A DNA stretch of 64,000 bases, from contig CAVWFT010000002.1 of assembly GCA_963754445.1 (NCBI GenBank), positions 868,001-932,000 of the forward strand, read 5' to 3'. Source of the DNA: Bog-473 sp963754445 (lineage in GTDB: Bacteria; Actinomycetota; Acidimicrobiia; Acidimicrobiales; RAAP-2). The notes beneath the pieces are model-generated. The model searched no databases, had not been told where the DNA came from, and saw only the letters and a program-made list of their open reading frames with translations. This document shows positions 57,801 to 64,000 of the stretch, piece after piece. The position numbers were made by a program, and so were the translations under genes. How positions within the stretch are numbered: the first letter of the stretch is position 1; each line of letters starts with the position of its first letter.

Positions 57801-58117
57801 AGTTCGCCGTGGTGCCGCTCAAGAACGGGGTACCCGAGGATGTGGAGAACCAGCTGGTCCACGCCGTGACCGGTGCCTCCGCGGTCACCATCACCAGCTT
57901 CAGCCCCACGTCAGGGGCAGTCGGGACCAAGGTCACGATCAAGGGCACCGGCTTCACGACGGCGACGGTCACCTTCAACGGGGTCAAGGCCAAGATCTCC
58001 TCGGATACCGCCACACAACTCGTGGTCAAGGTGCCGGCCGGAGCAACGACCGGGCCCATCGACGTCACGACGTCCAAGGGGGTGGCGCAGAGCTCGAGCA
58101 ACTTCACGGTCAGCTGA
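51890..58117 (+). CDS. Giant secreted repeat protein (Ig-like, beta-helix repeats, PKD, IPT)
   Basis: This is a 2075-aa exported protein starting at the ATG at 51890 (GGGAGGGG upstream). A long signal region (about 25-55, AAASAAAIIIGTLVAVPFAA) is followed by an MBG/Ig-like domain (57-145). Residues about 385-985 are four 151-aa repeats, rich in Ser, Thr, Asn and Gly, that look like beta-helix strands (VESSGTIDNTGTVTAEG). Then come two putative Ig domains (about 1085-1265, each with LTDNGNGTATLAGTP-like motifs), PKD-like domains (about 1267-1450), a carboxypeptidase-regulatory-like domain, a run of 12 glycines near residue 1606, a large uncharacterised region, an Fn3-like part and a C-terminal IPT/TIG domain. 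It is probably an adhesin or surface-layer-associated protein. No sortase signal is seen. Confidence 0.85.
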   Translation: MGFGSVIQKRARRIAPGETGTGPGAHRLHRGAAASAAAIIIGTLVAVPFAAAPAAAAGSTPQTISFGALASHVYGDAPLTVSATASSGLAVTFSVVSSGGACQSGGTNGSTITIDAAGTCTVQADQAGNATYAAAASVAQSFTVAAAVPQISITNLPSSGTASPGGSFVPSYNYSGNGTASVVSNSPTVCSASNGGTVYFLAAGTCKLAANGTSTAQYQAVTGSTQTFTVAAPVLPKCTKSWAKAVNGNWSNAADWSPAGVPSGSDNVCITVDSASYTVTVDTSAEAATLAVGSTAKTETLEIASGENLYLGGNSVVSAHGALTMDTSSGASTLQLGDSLLTNGGTLTVNSGSGSASIDNGYFENAGSLHVAGSLDTPNVTVTNGSGGSISVPSGGSFGVGTFTQAGGSSSGTPLAPSTLILAGGGTASFSAIEMTVQGGPLESGQSIDVPSNNNETGQLYLANDLTNDGKITLETNGVYPSLLYLQNHTLNNLGTFDVAAGSGSADVESSGTIDNTGTVTAEGAFVNNSGNFTNSTGGTIAVTGSGSFGVGTFTQAGGSSSGTPLAPSTLILAGGGTASFSAIEMMVQGGPLESGQSIDVPSNSNETGQLYLANDLTNDGTIRMETNGVYPSLLYLQNHTLNNVGTFDVAAGSGSADVESSGTIDNTGTVTAEGTFVNNSGNFTNSTGGSISVPSGGSFGVGTFTQAGGSSSGTPLAPSTLILAGGGTASFSAIEMTVQGGPLESGQSIDVPSNNNETGQLYLANDLTNDGKITLETNGVYPSLLYLQNHTLNNLGTFDVAAGSGSADVESSGTIDNTGTVTAEGAFVNNSGNFTNSTGGTIAVTGSGSFGVGTFTQAGGSSSGTPLAPSTLILAGGGTASFSAIEMTVQGGPLESGQSIDVPSNSNETGQLLLANDLTNDGKITLETNGTHPSLLYLQNHTLNNVGTFDVAAGSGSADVQSSGTIDNTGIVTAEGTFDSSGTITNGGSLAVSSTGVVQSGTFVQTASGVMNFAHDATGATGTIYEATLTLAGCVGTSGPNLPTGTALNVITASSVSGQFSCTRFGSQLYNVNYPTNGVQLVATSVNATTPAFTTGTSTTFTAGSSNTFAIHATGTPTPGFAETGSLPSGVTLTDNGNGTATLAGTPSAGSGGVYPITLIASNGAVPSTTQSFTLTVNESPSITSANSSTFITGTNGTFSVTADGYPTPSLAVTGTLPPGVSFNDNGNGTGTFSGTPSTSDHGTYALTVNATSSGGGHASQSFGLLVDRPPTAQISASPNATTVGAQVGFTISASDPDGDALTYSVQYGDGATASGSYSGTSLSLQHAYTAAGPYSVSVQVTDPSGAVGQATTSVSISQGQPLVANAGPDLTTTANDPNGVTLDGSASTPACCIVSYSWDVTNGGSFNETFTNKVQSGVTFTTAGTYTATLTVQTGANSNSASTTITVEPQNSTGPTVHVTDSSSNPLQSAQVVVLSAGGQQYQASTDSSGAASLSGLASGKYTAYVVKSGYDPNQGTLTVAGGTGSVTVALAAGGIASETVTSSRVTDYQTLINDGIDPNDPNNYNVEKFFIHLVFGGQTDTLGGYVSQGGGYVGSGTGFTSAGGGGGGGGGGGGSWSCSGFSCSGPIPGPSGSGSGYTLVTQVQYVDNTPELLELIIPVQAEWLKEFYNVSMTVTNLGSSGFTLTGGSAQLELPIAPDGSSPLSLPALFGQAQPASQAVGDIAGGESQTVSWLVRGDEEGSWNLSASYSATLDPVDQPVQINAVDPDPIHVWGLSAIQLSVSADATAQVREPYAVTVSITNVTNSDPGDEIPLFNVGLSFLTDGAINFVYQPHQQMTASTAELDPGQTLSLNGIIYPDLSGDLLPNLSYVTEKTAGGAVDDTAVINAQPDQGQRLTASAQPKPGGAQLKWQAVPGATGYEIWSTAGWPDPLPQVPYLSLTQFGTTPQATVGAVTKDTVSGLPGNTPEEFAVVPLKNGVPEDVENQLVHAVTGASAVTITSFSPTSGAVGTKVTIKGTGFTTATVTFNGVKAKISSDTATQLVVKVPAGATTGPIDVTTSKGVAQSSSNFTVS
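53048..54832 (+). repeat. Four tandem 453-bp coding repeats in ABAB order
   Basis: TTCGGCGTCGGCACCTTTAC recurs at 53081, 53534, 53987 and 54440, exactly 453 bp (151 codons) apart. Units 1 and 3 differ at one base over 453, as far as I can compare by eye. Units 2 and 4 share other variants (TIAVTGSG linker) but differ more. The pattern is best explained by tandem duplication of a 906-bp two-unit block. The array is in frame and encodes part of the giant surface protein. Confidence 0.9.
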
Positions 58118-58231
58118 GTGCGGTGAGGACGCTCTGTCGCGCTGGCGGCGGCGCTCCTCCGGCGGTGGTGAGAACCTCACGAGGGGTGCGCCGGCTCGTG
58201 GTGCCGCCTGGGTCAGCGCGAGACTCCTGAC

Positions 58232-58966
58232 ATGGAGCAACTGAAGGATCGGGTCGGCGTCGTCACCGGCGCCGCCAGTGGAATCGGCCTGGCCCTGGTC
58301 GAGGCCTTCCTCGCCGAAGGTATGCGCGTGGTGATCACGGACATCGACGAGCCCGCACTGAGGGCCCAGGCGGACAGGCTGGGCGCGCCGGTCCATCCCG
58401 TAGTGGCCGACGTGCGGGACCAGGGCTCGGTCGACCAGGTGGCCCGGGCGGTGGTCGAGCGTTTCGGAGTCCTGCACGTTGCCGTCAACAATGCAGGGAT
58501 CGTCAACGGAGGCAACTCTTGGGAGCTGTCTCTCGAGGAGTGGCACCGAGTGCTCGACACCAATCTCTGGGGGGTGATCCACGGCGTGCGGTCGTTCGTG
58601 CCACTCATCCTCGCCTCGGGTGACGAGGGACACGTCGTCAACACATCGTCGATGGCCGCGGTCCTGGCCATCGGTGGTCTTGGTCCCTATACCGTGGCGA
58701 AGCATGGGGTACTCGGGCTCAGCGACGTGCTGCGAGCCGAACTGGCCGCGATCGAGGCCCCTGTCGGTGTCAGCGTCGTCATGCCGGGCATGATCCGCAC
58801 CGGCATGAACCCTGTCGGAACCGTTGCGGCGGCCACGGTGGCCACCAACGTGCTCGATGCGATACGTCGCAATCGGCCCTACGTCTTCACCGATGACCAT
58901 TCGGCCCGAGAGGTCGACGAGCGCCTTCGGGCCATCCTCGCCGCAAAGACCGAGGTGCTCCGGTAG
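58232..58966 (+). CDS. Short-chain dehydrogenase/reductase
   Basis: This is a 244-aa Rossmann-fold oxidoreductase. The cofactor motif is TGAASGIG near residue 11, the NNAG motif is in VAVNNAGIVNGG, and the catalytic Ser-Tyr-Lys are in NTSSMAAV and PYTVAKHG (Tyr near residue 153). An acidic residue after the second beta-strand (ITDIDE) favours NAD(H). The ending GMIRTGMNP is typical of classical SDRs. The substrate is unknown. It stands between the giant protein and a convergent hemerythrin-like gene, without an evident operon. Confidence 0.92.
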   Translation: MEQLKDRVGVVTGAASGIGLALVEAFLAEGMRVVITDIDEPALRAQADRLGAPVHPVVADVRDQGSVDQVARAVVERFGVLHVAVNNAGIVNGGNSWELSLEEWHRVLDTNLWGVIHGVRSFVPLILASGDEGHVVNTSSMAAVLAIGGLGPYTVAKHGVLGLSDVLRAELAAIEAPVGVSVVMPGMIRTGMNPVGTVAAATVATNVLDAIRRNRPYVFTDDHSAREVDERLRAILAAKTEVLR

Positions 58967-59014
58967 GGATCGGGATTGCTCCGCTCGGGGTGGTCCGACT
59001 CGAGGACGGGCCTG

Positions 59015-59617
59015 CTAGATCTTGCGCCGGCTCTGGGGGAAGTCGCGCAGGCGGTCGTAGATGGTGATCAGCCTGGAAATCACCGGTGCTCGCTCGACCC
59101 ACCGGGGACCGTCAGGGTGAAGGTTGGTCGGTGCATGACGGGTCACGTAGTCGGCGTCGGGCAGATCCGGCTGATCGCCCTCGTTGCGCAGCGTGGCTTT
59201 CACGGCCGGGAGCACTTCGTCGAGCTCCCATTCGATTTCCGAACCGACCTCTTGCATGACGTCCTGAAGCGCGCCGTCGAAATCCTGGCCCTGGTTCAGG
59301 TTGATCCCCTGGACGCCACGTGACATCTTCTCGACCCGATCGATCAGTGGGCGGCGCACCGACATGTCGGCTTCGAGGCGCGACACCAGGGGTTCGAGCT
59401 CCGCGGACTGGGTCAGGGCATCCGCCACTTGGGTGATGGCCGCCTCGCGCGTCGCGAGGTGATGAATGGTGGATTTGGCCAGGTCGCCATAGTCCGCCCG
59501 TTCCTGCACCGAGACACCCTGCAGCATCTCGATGCGCTTGAACAGTCGACGAAGTTCGAGGTCCTCGCTCTCGAGGAGGTCGAGAGCATCGCCGTTCGTC
59601 GGTGTGATCGTTTTCAT
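59015..59617 (-). CDS. Hemerythrin-like (HHE) domain protein with incomplete ligand set
   Basis: This is a 200-aa helical protein. LLESEDLELRRLFKRIE and TIHHLATREAAI correspond to the first two helices of HHE domains, where an Asp-His and a His-His-x-x-x-Glu pattern normally provide iron ligands. Here the first His position reads Asp (ESEDLE), so the diiron site may be altered. The C-terminal half is extended (WVERAPVISRLITIYDRLRD). It lies with DoxX and CsbD genes on the same strand, a grouping seen in stress-response loci. I infer an oxygen- or redox-linked role only tentatively. Confidence 0.7.
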   Translation of the reverse strand: MKTITPTNGDALDLLESEDLELRRLFKRIEMLQGVSVQERADYGDLAKSTIHHLATREAAITQVADALTQSAELEPLVSRLEADMSVRRPLIDRVEKMSRGVQGINLNQGQDFDGALQDVMQEVGSEIEWELDEVLPAVKATLRNEGDQPDLPDADYVTRHAPTNLHPDGPRWVERAPVISRLITIYDRLRDFPQSRRKI

Positions 59618-59644
59618 ATCTTCCGCCTCTCGATTGTCGGAGCG

Positions 59645-60115
59645 CTAGTGGCTCGATGTGCGCGGCGTTCGATGGAAGGTGTGCCTTCGTCCTGTGCCGG
59701 AGCGCGTTCCATGTCCGCGCTCGAAGGCCATGAGCAACAGGCCGCCCAAGAGAGCGACGTTCTTCAAGAAGTGCGTCTGTTCTCGCAGCCGCACCTCCCT
59801 GTCGATCTCCTTCCAGTAGGCATGACCGGCATACGTGGTCGGGACGAGGGAGCCCGCCAGGACCATCGCGGCCAGGCGCGGCACCCTTCCGAGGGCCAAC
59901 AACGCGCCGGCACCGGCCTGGACGGCCCCGTTGACCTGCACCATGAGCGCGGGGTCGTCCGGCATGAAGCTGAGCACAGATGAGAGCGGACGCACGACGG
60001 CGTCGGCCTTCTTCACTTTGCTTTCGGGGTTCCTGAATGCGTCCATGCCCCCATGGATGAAAATTGGGGCAAGCAGTGATCCGGCCATTCGGTTGGTCTT
60101 CGTGACACTGCGCAT
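59645..60115 (-). CDS. DoxX-family membrane protein
   Basis: This is a 156-aa protein from the ATG at 60115 (GGAG about 10 bases upstream; a longer frame to 60199 is low-complexity). It has about four hydrophobic segments. The N-terminal RMAGSLLAPIFIHGGMDAFRNPESK and the VQVNGAVQAGAGALLALG helix are typical of DoxX proteins. Related proteins are linked to oxidative-stress tolerance (for example in a membrane complex with superoxide dismutase and a thiosulfate sulfurtransferase in mycobacteria). HFLKNVALLGGLLLMA forms the last helix. Confidence 0.85.
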   Translation of the reverse strand: MRSVTKTNRMAGSLLAPIFIHGGMDAFRNPESKVKKADAVVRPLSSVLSFMPDDPALMVQVNGAVQAGAGALLALGRVPRLAAMVLAGSLVPTTYAGHAYWKEIDREVRLREQTHFLKNVALLGGLLLMAFERGHGTRSGTGRRHTFHRTPRTSSH

Positions 60116-60203
60116 GCGGGATGCTCCTCTCGTGTGTCGTTGACCGCATGAACTGCTGGAGGGGGGACCGGCGGCCGAAGGCCCTCGCTCCCCCCTCACG
60201 AAG

Positions 60204-60377
60204 TCAACGCTTGAAAGCGTCCTTCACCTTTTCGCCTGCCTGCTTGAGATCGGCGACGGCGCGGTCGGCGCGGCCCTCGGTCTCCTTGTCCTTGTCGCCC
60301 GTCACGCGACCGGCGACGTCCTTGGTGGCGCCCTTGACGGCGTCCTTCGTGTTGTTGAGCTTGTCTTCGGCTGACAT
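60204..60377 (-). CDS. CsbD-family small stress protein
   Basis: This is a 57-aa hydrophilic protein. The ATG at 60377 follows GAAGGAGA, so this start is preferred over the frame extension to 60434. KLNNTKDAVKGATKDVAGRVTGDK and KETEGRADRAVADLKQAGEKVKDAF give the repeating Lys/Asp/Gly pattern of CsbD proteins. These small proteins are induced by general stress; their molecular function is not known. It precedes doxX with 88 bp between them. Confidence 0.87.
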   Translation of the reverse strand: MSAEDKLNNTKDAVKGATKDVAGRVTGDKDKETEGRADRAVADLKQAGEKVKDAFKR

Positions 60378-60594
60378 TGCGTCTCCTTCGTTGTCGACAA
60401 TTCGGACATACCCCGTCGGAGAGGTCGCAAGCACCGACGGTGCACCAACGCGAGGTGGACGCCCTCTGCAACCGTTTGCGGCGGGTCATTTCGTGCGGGA
60501 ACAAGGGGTGCGGGCGGCGGGACCCGTGGGCAAACGCCGGCCGGACCGGCCCGACGCGCACAAGATGTGCCGGTCCAGCGGGGCCCGGGGGTGT

Positions 60595-61491
60595 CTACGA
60601 ACGGATCAGTGCGGCGGCCCCGAGACCCAGGGGTGCCAGCACCCAGCCCCAGCGCACGGCCGCCATGACGACCTCGGAGCGGTAACCGTAGAGGACTGCT
60701 TGTTGGACCGGCTGGAAGGAGGGTGCGCTCAGTCCGCTGAGGACGGCGGTCACGGCCAGTGCGTTCGACCCCGCGACCCCGGCGATGGTCGCCACCCCCA
60801 CGAAATACACCACGCGCACCGACGTCAGCCAGGCCCAGCGTCGGAGCGCGTGTTCGGTCCGGGGCACACCCACGTTGTGTGGATGCACCACCGAACCGGC
60901 GAACAGGGCCGCGCCCGAGAATGCGAGCAACGGTCCGGCCAGGGTCAGCACGTCGGAGCTCCACGCGGGGGCTGGTCCCGTGATCAACAGGAGGAAGAGC
61001 CCGGCCACCGAGGCCAGGATGGGTGACTGGTCGACCCACGACGTGGCCCGACGCTGCCGATGAGGGGCGTCGCGGCGCATCAGGTGGACGCAGACCGCCC
61101 CCCAGGCCGTGGTGATCACATTCGCCAGCACGGCGATCATCGTCCCGGCGGCTCCGGCGAAGGCCGCCGCCGCCGGGACAACCCAAAAGCCGCTGTTCGG
61201 ACTGACTGCCCACGCCTCGAGCGAACCCGTCCCGGCGCTGCGCTCTCCTCGCGTGTACTGGGCGAAGAGGAACAGGACCCACAGTCCGGCCGAGAGGGCC
61301 AACGGCCCGAGCAGCTGGCCCGCCGAGGTCAACCGCCAAACGGCGACGAGGTAGAGGGTGGCCGACGTAGCCAGGATCTGGACGCGCAGGACGACCGGCC
61401 AGACCCGCTGCACCGCCGCGCCCCCTTGTGCGGCACCCCAGCCCAGCAGCCCTCCCACGACGAAACAGACCAGGCTGAGCACGGCCAGCAT
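60595..61491 (-). CDS. Multi-pass membrane protein (possible AEC/auxin-efflux-like transporter)
   Basis: This is a 298-aa protein with about nine or ten hydrophobic segments. SPNSGFWVVPAAAAFAG resembles the NTGFLGLP motif of auxin-efflux-carrier-type transporters, but the rest is too diverged for certainty. The ATG at 61491 begins at the first helix (MLAVLSLVCFVVGGLLGWGA). The substrate is unknown. The gene is divergent from the diiron-type gene at 61557, with 65 bp between starts, so they may share regulatory DNA. Confidence 0.65.
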   Translation of the reverse strand: MLAVLSLVCFVVGGLLGWGAAQGGAAVQRVWPVVLRVQILATSATLYLVAVWRLTSAGQLLGPLALSAGLWVLFLFAQYTRGERSAGTGSLEAWAVSPNSGFWVVPAAAAFAGAAGTMIAVLANVITTAWGAVCVHLMRRDAPHRQRRATSWVDQSPILASVAGLFLLLITGPAPAWSSDVLTLAGPLLAFSGAALFAGSVVHPHNVGVPRTEHALRRWAWLTSVRVVYFVGVATIAGVAGSNALAVTAVLSGLSAPSFQPVQQAVLYGYRSEVVMAAVRWGWVLAPLGLGAAALIRS

Positions 61492-61556
61492 TGTGCCCTG
61501 CTGGGCCTTCGCCCTTTCCAGGGTCGGGGCCGGCCGGGGGGGATAAGGTTCGCGCC

Positions 61557-62216
61557 ATGCACACTCAACGCATTCGTGAGGTGCTGGCTGAGGCGATTGT
61601 CGGGCGTCACCTGCTTGCGCACCCCTTCTACCGTCGTTGGGAGGCCGGCTCGCTGACCGAGGGCGAACTGGCCGCCTACGCGGAGCAATATCGGCACATC
61701 GAACGCGAGCTGCCGGTCACGCTCGCCTCGATCGTGGAGGCTCTCCCGGAGGGTCGGGCCCGCGTACTGGTCGAAGCCAATTTGGCCGACGAACTGGGCA
61801 CCCCGGCACCGCATATCGAGCTCTTCGAGTCCTTCGCGCGGGCCGCCGGTGCCCGGGAGGACGTGCCGGCGACGCCCTCGACGGCCGCACTGCTCGCCCT
61901 GGTCCGGACGGCGGCCTCGACTGACCCGGCCCTGGCCCTGGCCATGGTGGCGGCCTACGAGGTCCAAGCCGCGGACATCGCGGCATCGAAGTCGGACGGA
62001 CTCCGGAGTCACTACGGAATGGACGCCGAGGGAACCCGCTTCTGGGACGTGCACCGCGACCAGGAAGCGGAACATGCCGACTGGTCGGTCGAAGCGCTGG
62101 CCGAACTGGGCGCAGACCCGGACATCGTCCAGGCTGCCGCCACGGTATCGGCCGATTCGTGGTGGCTCTTCCTCAGCGAGCGCGAGGAGCTGGCGCCCGT
62201 CGGCGCCACCTCCTGA
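61557..62216 (+). CDS. Heme-oxygenase-like diiron protein (CADD/TenA-like fold)
   Basis: This is a 219-aa helical protein; the ATG at 61557 begins MHTQRIREV. It contains a full set of candidate diiron ligands in the pattern of CADD-type HDO proteins. Glu and His are seven residues apart in DELGTPAPHIELF, a Glu is in AAYEVQAADIA, and His-x3-Glu-x2-His is in DVHRDQEAEH. An N-terminal HPFYRRWEAG and AEQYRHIERELP segment also fits. Known relatives include CADD of Chlamydia (p-aminobenzoate synthesis) and several oxygenases. The exact product is unknown. The Mur ligase gene is convergent, with 6 bp between stops. Confidence 0.8.
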   Translation: MHTQRIREVLAEAIVGRHLLAHPFYRRWEAGSLTEGELAAYAEQYRHIERELPVTLASIVEALPEGRARVLVEANLADELGTPAPHIELFESFARAAGAREDVPATPSTAALLALVRTAASTDPALALAMVAAYEVQAADIAASKSDGLRSHYGMDAEGTRFWDVHRDQEAEHADWSVEALAELGADPDIVQAAATVSADSWWLFLSEREELAPVGATS

Positions 62217-62222
62217 CCCGTT

Positions 62223-63548
62223 TCAGGTCTCCAGCGGGCCACAACGAATGGCGGCCTCGGTGAAGGCGGTCGCCCGGGCCCGGTAGTCACTGAAACGGCC
62301 GAAACTGGGCGCGGCCGGGGACAAGAGGACCACGCCGCCGCCCGAGGCCCAGGTGAACGCGATCTCGACGGCTTCGTCGAGGTGCGCGGCGTCGACGATC
62401 GGCACCTCGCCATCGGCGGCCCGGATGGCCTGCCCGATGCGGGGTCCGTTGTCGGGCATGGTCACGATCAGCGTGGGGGCGTCACGTGCGCCCACGCTGG
62501 TGCCCAGCGGTGCGTAGTCGATGCCGCGGTCGTGCCCTCCGACCAGCAGGGCCACTGGTCGGCCGGCGAAGGATTCGAGTGCGGCCCGGGTCGGGAGCAC
62601 GTTGGTCGACAAGGAGTCGTCGACGAACTCGACCGCGCCGACGCGGCCCACCGAGTGACAACGACTGGGCAGACCCTCGAACCCTGACACCGCTGCCCTC
62701 AGCACGTCGTCGTCGTCGGCACCCGCGATGCCGAGGGCGCACAGGATCGCTTGCGCCATCGTCGCGTTCTGCTCGTTGTGCCGCCCAGGGAGCCCCGAGG
62801 CTCGCCACCATGCACCACCGCCGGACCCGGGCTCGTCGACCCAGCGCACTCGGGGACCCAGGAGATCGGCGTAGCGGTGCAGTTCGTCGTCGGCCCCGTT
62901 GGCCAGGGCTACGTCGACGCCCTCTTTGGTGGCGAGGGACAGTTTGTCCGAGTAGTAGTGCTCGACGGTGCCGTGCCAGTCGAGATGGTCGGGGAAGAGC
63001 GACGTCACCGCCACGACGCGGGGACCGACACTGAGGTCGGGAACCTGGAAGCTCGATGTCTCCACGACCCAGTAACCGGGTTGGGGTCCGCCCGCGGGGT
63101 CCCAGGGCGGGCGGCCAATATTGCCGCCGGCGGCCGCATCGTGACCGAGTCGGCGCAGCAGGTGCACGGCCAACGCCGTCGTCGTGCTCTTGCCCTTGGT
63201 GCCGGTGATGCAGACGACGCGGTCGGGATCGGCCTCGGCCATGAAGAGCCCGAGGCCACCGCACACGGCCACGCCCGCCTGCTCGAGCGCGGCCACCTCG
63301 GCCCGGTACCGGCTGATGCCGGGGCTCTTGACGACGACGTCACAGGACCCGAGCGCCGCGAGCCCACCCTCGTCGGTGGCGAGAACCTCGAGTCCGTCCC
63401 ACCCGCCGGTGGCGGGACGGTCGTCGACCAGCACGGGGACGACGCCCGCGACGCGCAGGCGGCGCACGCTGGCTTGCCCCTCGACGCCGAGGCCCCAGAC
63501 GCCGACCGACGCGTCAGCGAGCGCGGACCAGGAGATCGGCCGGGGCAT
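62223..63548 (-). CDS. Mur ligase (MurD-like, probably MurD2-type acting with MurL)
   Basis: This is a 441-aa protein starting at the ATG at 63548. An N-terminal Rossmann domain (ASVGVWGLGVEGQASVRRL) is followed by the ATP-binding TGTKGKSTTT near residue 125, the YWVVETSSFQ segment, FPDHLDWHG, and the carbamate/Mg region up to GRHNEQNATMAQ. The C-terminal domain shows VEFVDDSLSTN and LLVGGHDRG. Such ligases add an amino acid to UDP-MurNAc-L-Ala. Its start overlaps by 35 bp the stop of a MurL-like gene. In Xanthomonas the MurD2 ligase adds L-Glu, and MurL then epimerises it to D-Glu. That context suggests the same here, though the residue specificity is not proven by sequence. Confidence 0.85.
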   Translation of the reverse strand: MPRPISWSALADASVGVWGLGVEGQASVRRLRVAGVVPVLVDDRPATGGWDGLEVLATDEGGLAALGSCDVVVKSPGISRYRAEVAALEQAGVAVCGGLGLFMAEADPDRVVCITGTKGKSTTTALAVHLLRRLGHDAAAGGNIGRPPWDPAGGPQPGYWVVETSSFQVPDLSVGPRVVAVTSLFPDHLDWHGTVEHYYSDKLSLATKEGVDVALANGADDELHRYADLLGPRVRWVDEPGSGGGAWWRASGLPGRHNEQNATMAQAILCALGIAGADDDDVLRAAVSGFEGLPSRCHSVGRVGAVEFVDDSLSTNVLPTRAALESFAGRPVALLVGGHDRGIDYAPLGTSVGARDAPTLIVTMPDNGPRIGQAIRAADGEVPIVDAAHLDEAVEIAFTWASGGGVVLLSPAAPSFGRFSDYRARATAFTEAAIRCGPLET

Positions 63549-64000
63549 AGCGCTCAGGGATGTGGTGGGCTCCGAGGGGCGTGAGCAGCGAGGCGTCGTC
63601 GCTCGAGGTCGGCGCGGGGACGGCGGCGTCGAGCTCGGCGACCAGCTGCTGGAGGAGTGGCGAGTGGGCTCGATCCGGCCGCCGGGCCGCTCGGCGCAGG
63701 GCGCTGCGACATTCGTCGACGTCGCCGACGCATTCGAAGGGCTTGGTGTCCTCGTCGAGGCCGAGCAGGGCGCGGAAGCGCCCCGCGTTGTCCGGGTTGT
63801 CCAGGGGTTCGGAATCCCCGAAGACATCAGCCAGCGCGGAGCGGGCCATGAACGGTGCCAGCACGAGGTCGATGAAGCAGCACTTGTCGCATCGCGCACA
63901 CCACCGGTCCAGCCGCTGGTCGGGATCCTGGTGAAAGGCGCGGTTGCAGCTGCGGAAGGCGCCGTGGAACGCGGTGAGCGCCGCGAACTGGCGACCCACC
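63514..64000 (-). CDS. murL: MurL-like UDP-MurNAc-L-Ala-L-Glu epimerase, C-terminal part (5' partial)
   Basis: The open frame enters from the right edge and ends at 63514; about 161 residues are visible. Its SCNRAF and RWCARCDKCCFIDLVLAPFM segments match the C-terminal part I associate with MurL, including the cysteine cluster and following hydrophobic FIDLVLAPF. KPFECVGDVDECRSAL is a further conserved stretch. MurL converts terminal L-Glu to D-Glu in the UDP-MurNAc dipeptide, using ATP and Mg2+. The 35-bp overlap with the Mur ligase supports the assignment. The N-terminal part lies outside the window, so identity is inferred from this fragment and context. Confidence 0.7.
   Translation of the reverse strand, partial: VGRQFAALTAFHGAFRSCNRAFHQDPDQRLDRWCARCDKCCFIDLVLAPFMARSALADVFGDSEPLDNPDNAGRFRALLGLDEDTKPFECVGDVDECRSALRRAARRPDRAHSPLLQQLVAELDAAVPAPTSSDDASLLTPLGAHHIPERYAPADLLVRAR

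Overview
The window is GC-rich and densely packed with genes. It reads as a chromosomal segment of a high-GC Gram-positive actinobacterium, and an acidimicrobial lineage is my best inference. Supporting signs are a WhiB protein, two very large SARP/BTAD-type ATPase regulators, a GlnR-like regulator beside glutamine synthetase, a pair of ArsA-like ATPases, an actinobacterial-type topoisomerase I with a lysine-rich tail and no zinc fingers, and frequent GTG starts with 4-bp stop/start overlaps.

Layout. 1-4.7 kb holds the end of a sensor kinase, its NarL-type response regulator and a 1178-aa BTAD/ATPase regulator. 4.8-9.0 kb holds two secreted proteins (beta-propeller/PKD/IPT and beta-helix). 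9.2-13.4 kb holds tRNA-Pro, a CorC-like CBS protein with a stand-alone receiver, the ArsA-like pair and WhiB. 13.4-25.8 kb is mostly housekeeping: DUF929, Nudix, metallo-hydrolase, Mrp, an A-type Fe-S carrier, a molybdo-iron-sulfur hydroxylase-like fusion, RidA, the GlnR-like regulator with glnA, nadE and a sigma-70 factor. 25.9-30.8 kb holds a HAD phosphatase and a potassium module of two TrkA/RCK proteins divergent from a KimA-like permease with a C-terminal OB fold. 31-38 kb holds the proton-pumping pyrophosphatase, topA, tmk and holB. 38-43.4 kb holds a second BTAD/ATPase regulator and three tandem cyclic-nucleotide-binding (CNB) proteins. 43.5-58.1 kb is an accessory stretch after tRNA-Thr: Nudix, several secreted or lipid-anchored proteins, a DUF4331 cluster, a broken CNB gene and a 2075-aa repeat-containing surface protein. 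58.2-61.5 kb holds a SDR, a hemerythrin-like protein, DoxX, CsbD and a membrane protein. 61.5-64 kb holds a CADD-like diiron protein and a Mur ligase coupled to what looks like MurL, which suggests the L-Glu ligation/epimerisation route to D-Glu in peptidoglycan.

The most notable signals are: (1) the CNB trio with 11-bp-period direct repeats at matching distances upstream of two members, plus a degenerate CNB fragment 4 kb away; (2) the MurL/MurD2-type pair at the right edge; (3) a compact one-chain fusion of a [2Fe-2S] small subunit with a shortened molybdopterin-type domain that has Asp where the catalytic Glu is expected; (4) an ABAB array of 453-bp units in the giant surface protein, with two units differing at one base; (5) a DUF929 protein lacking both cysteines of its CxxC-like motif; and (6) a KimA-like permease fused to an OB fold. 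Four apparent single-base frameshifts between 16.6 and 24.8 kb (mrp, twice in the hydroxylase gene, and the sigma factor 5' end) suggest indel errors in the assembly or real decay, so those genes should be read with care.
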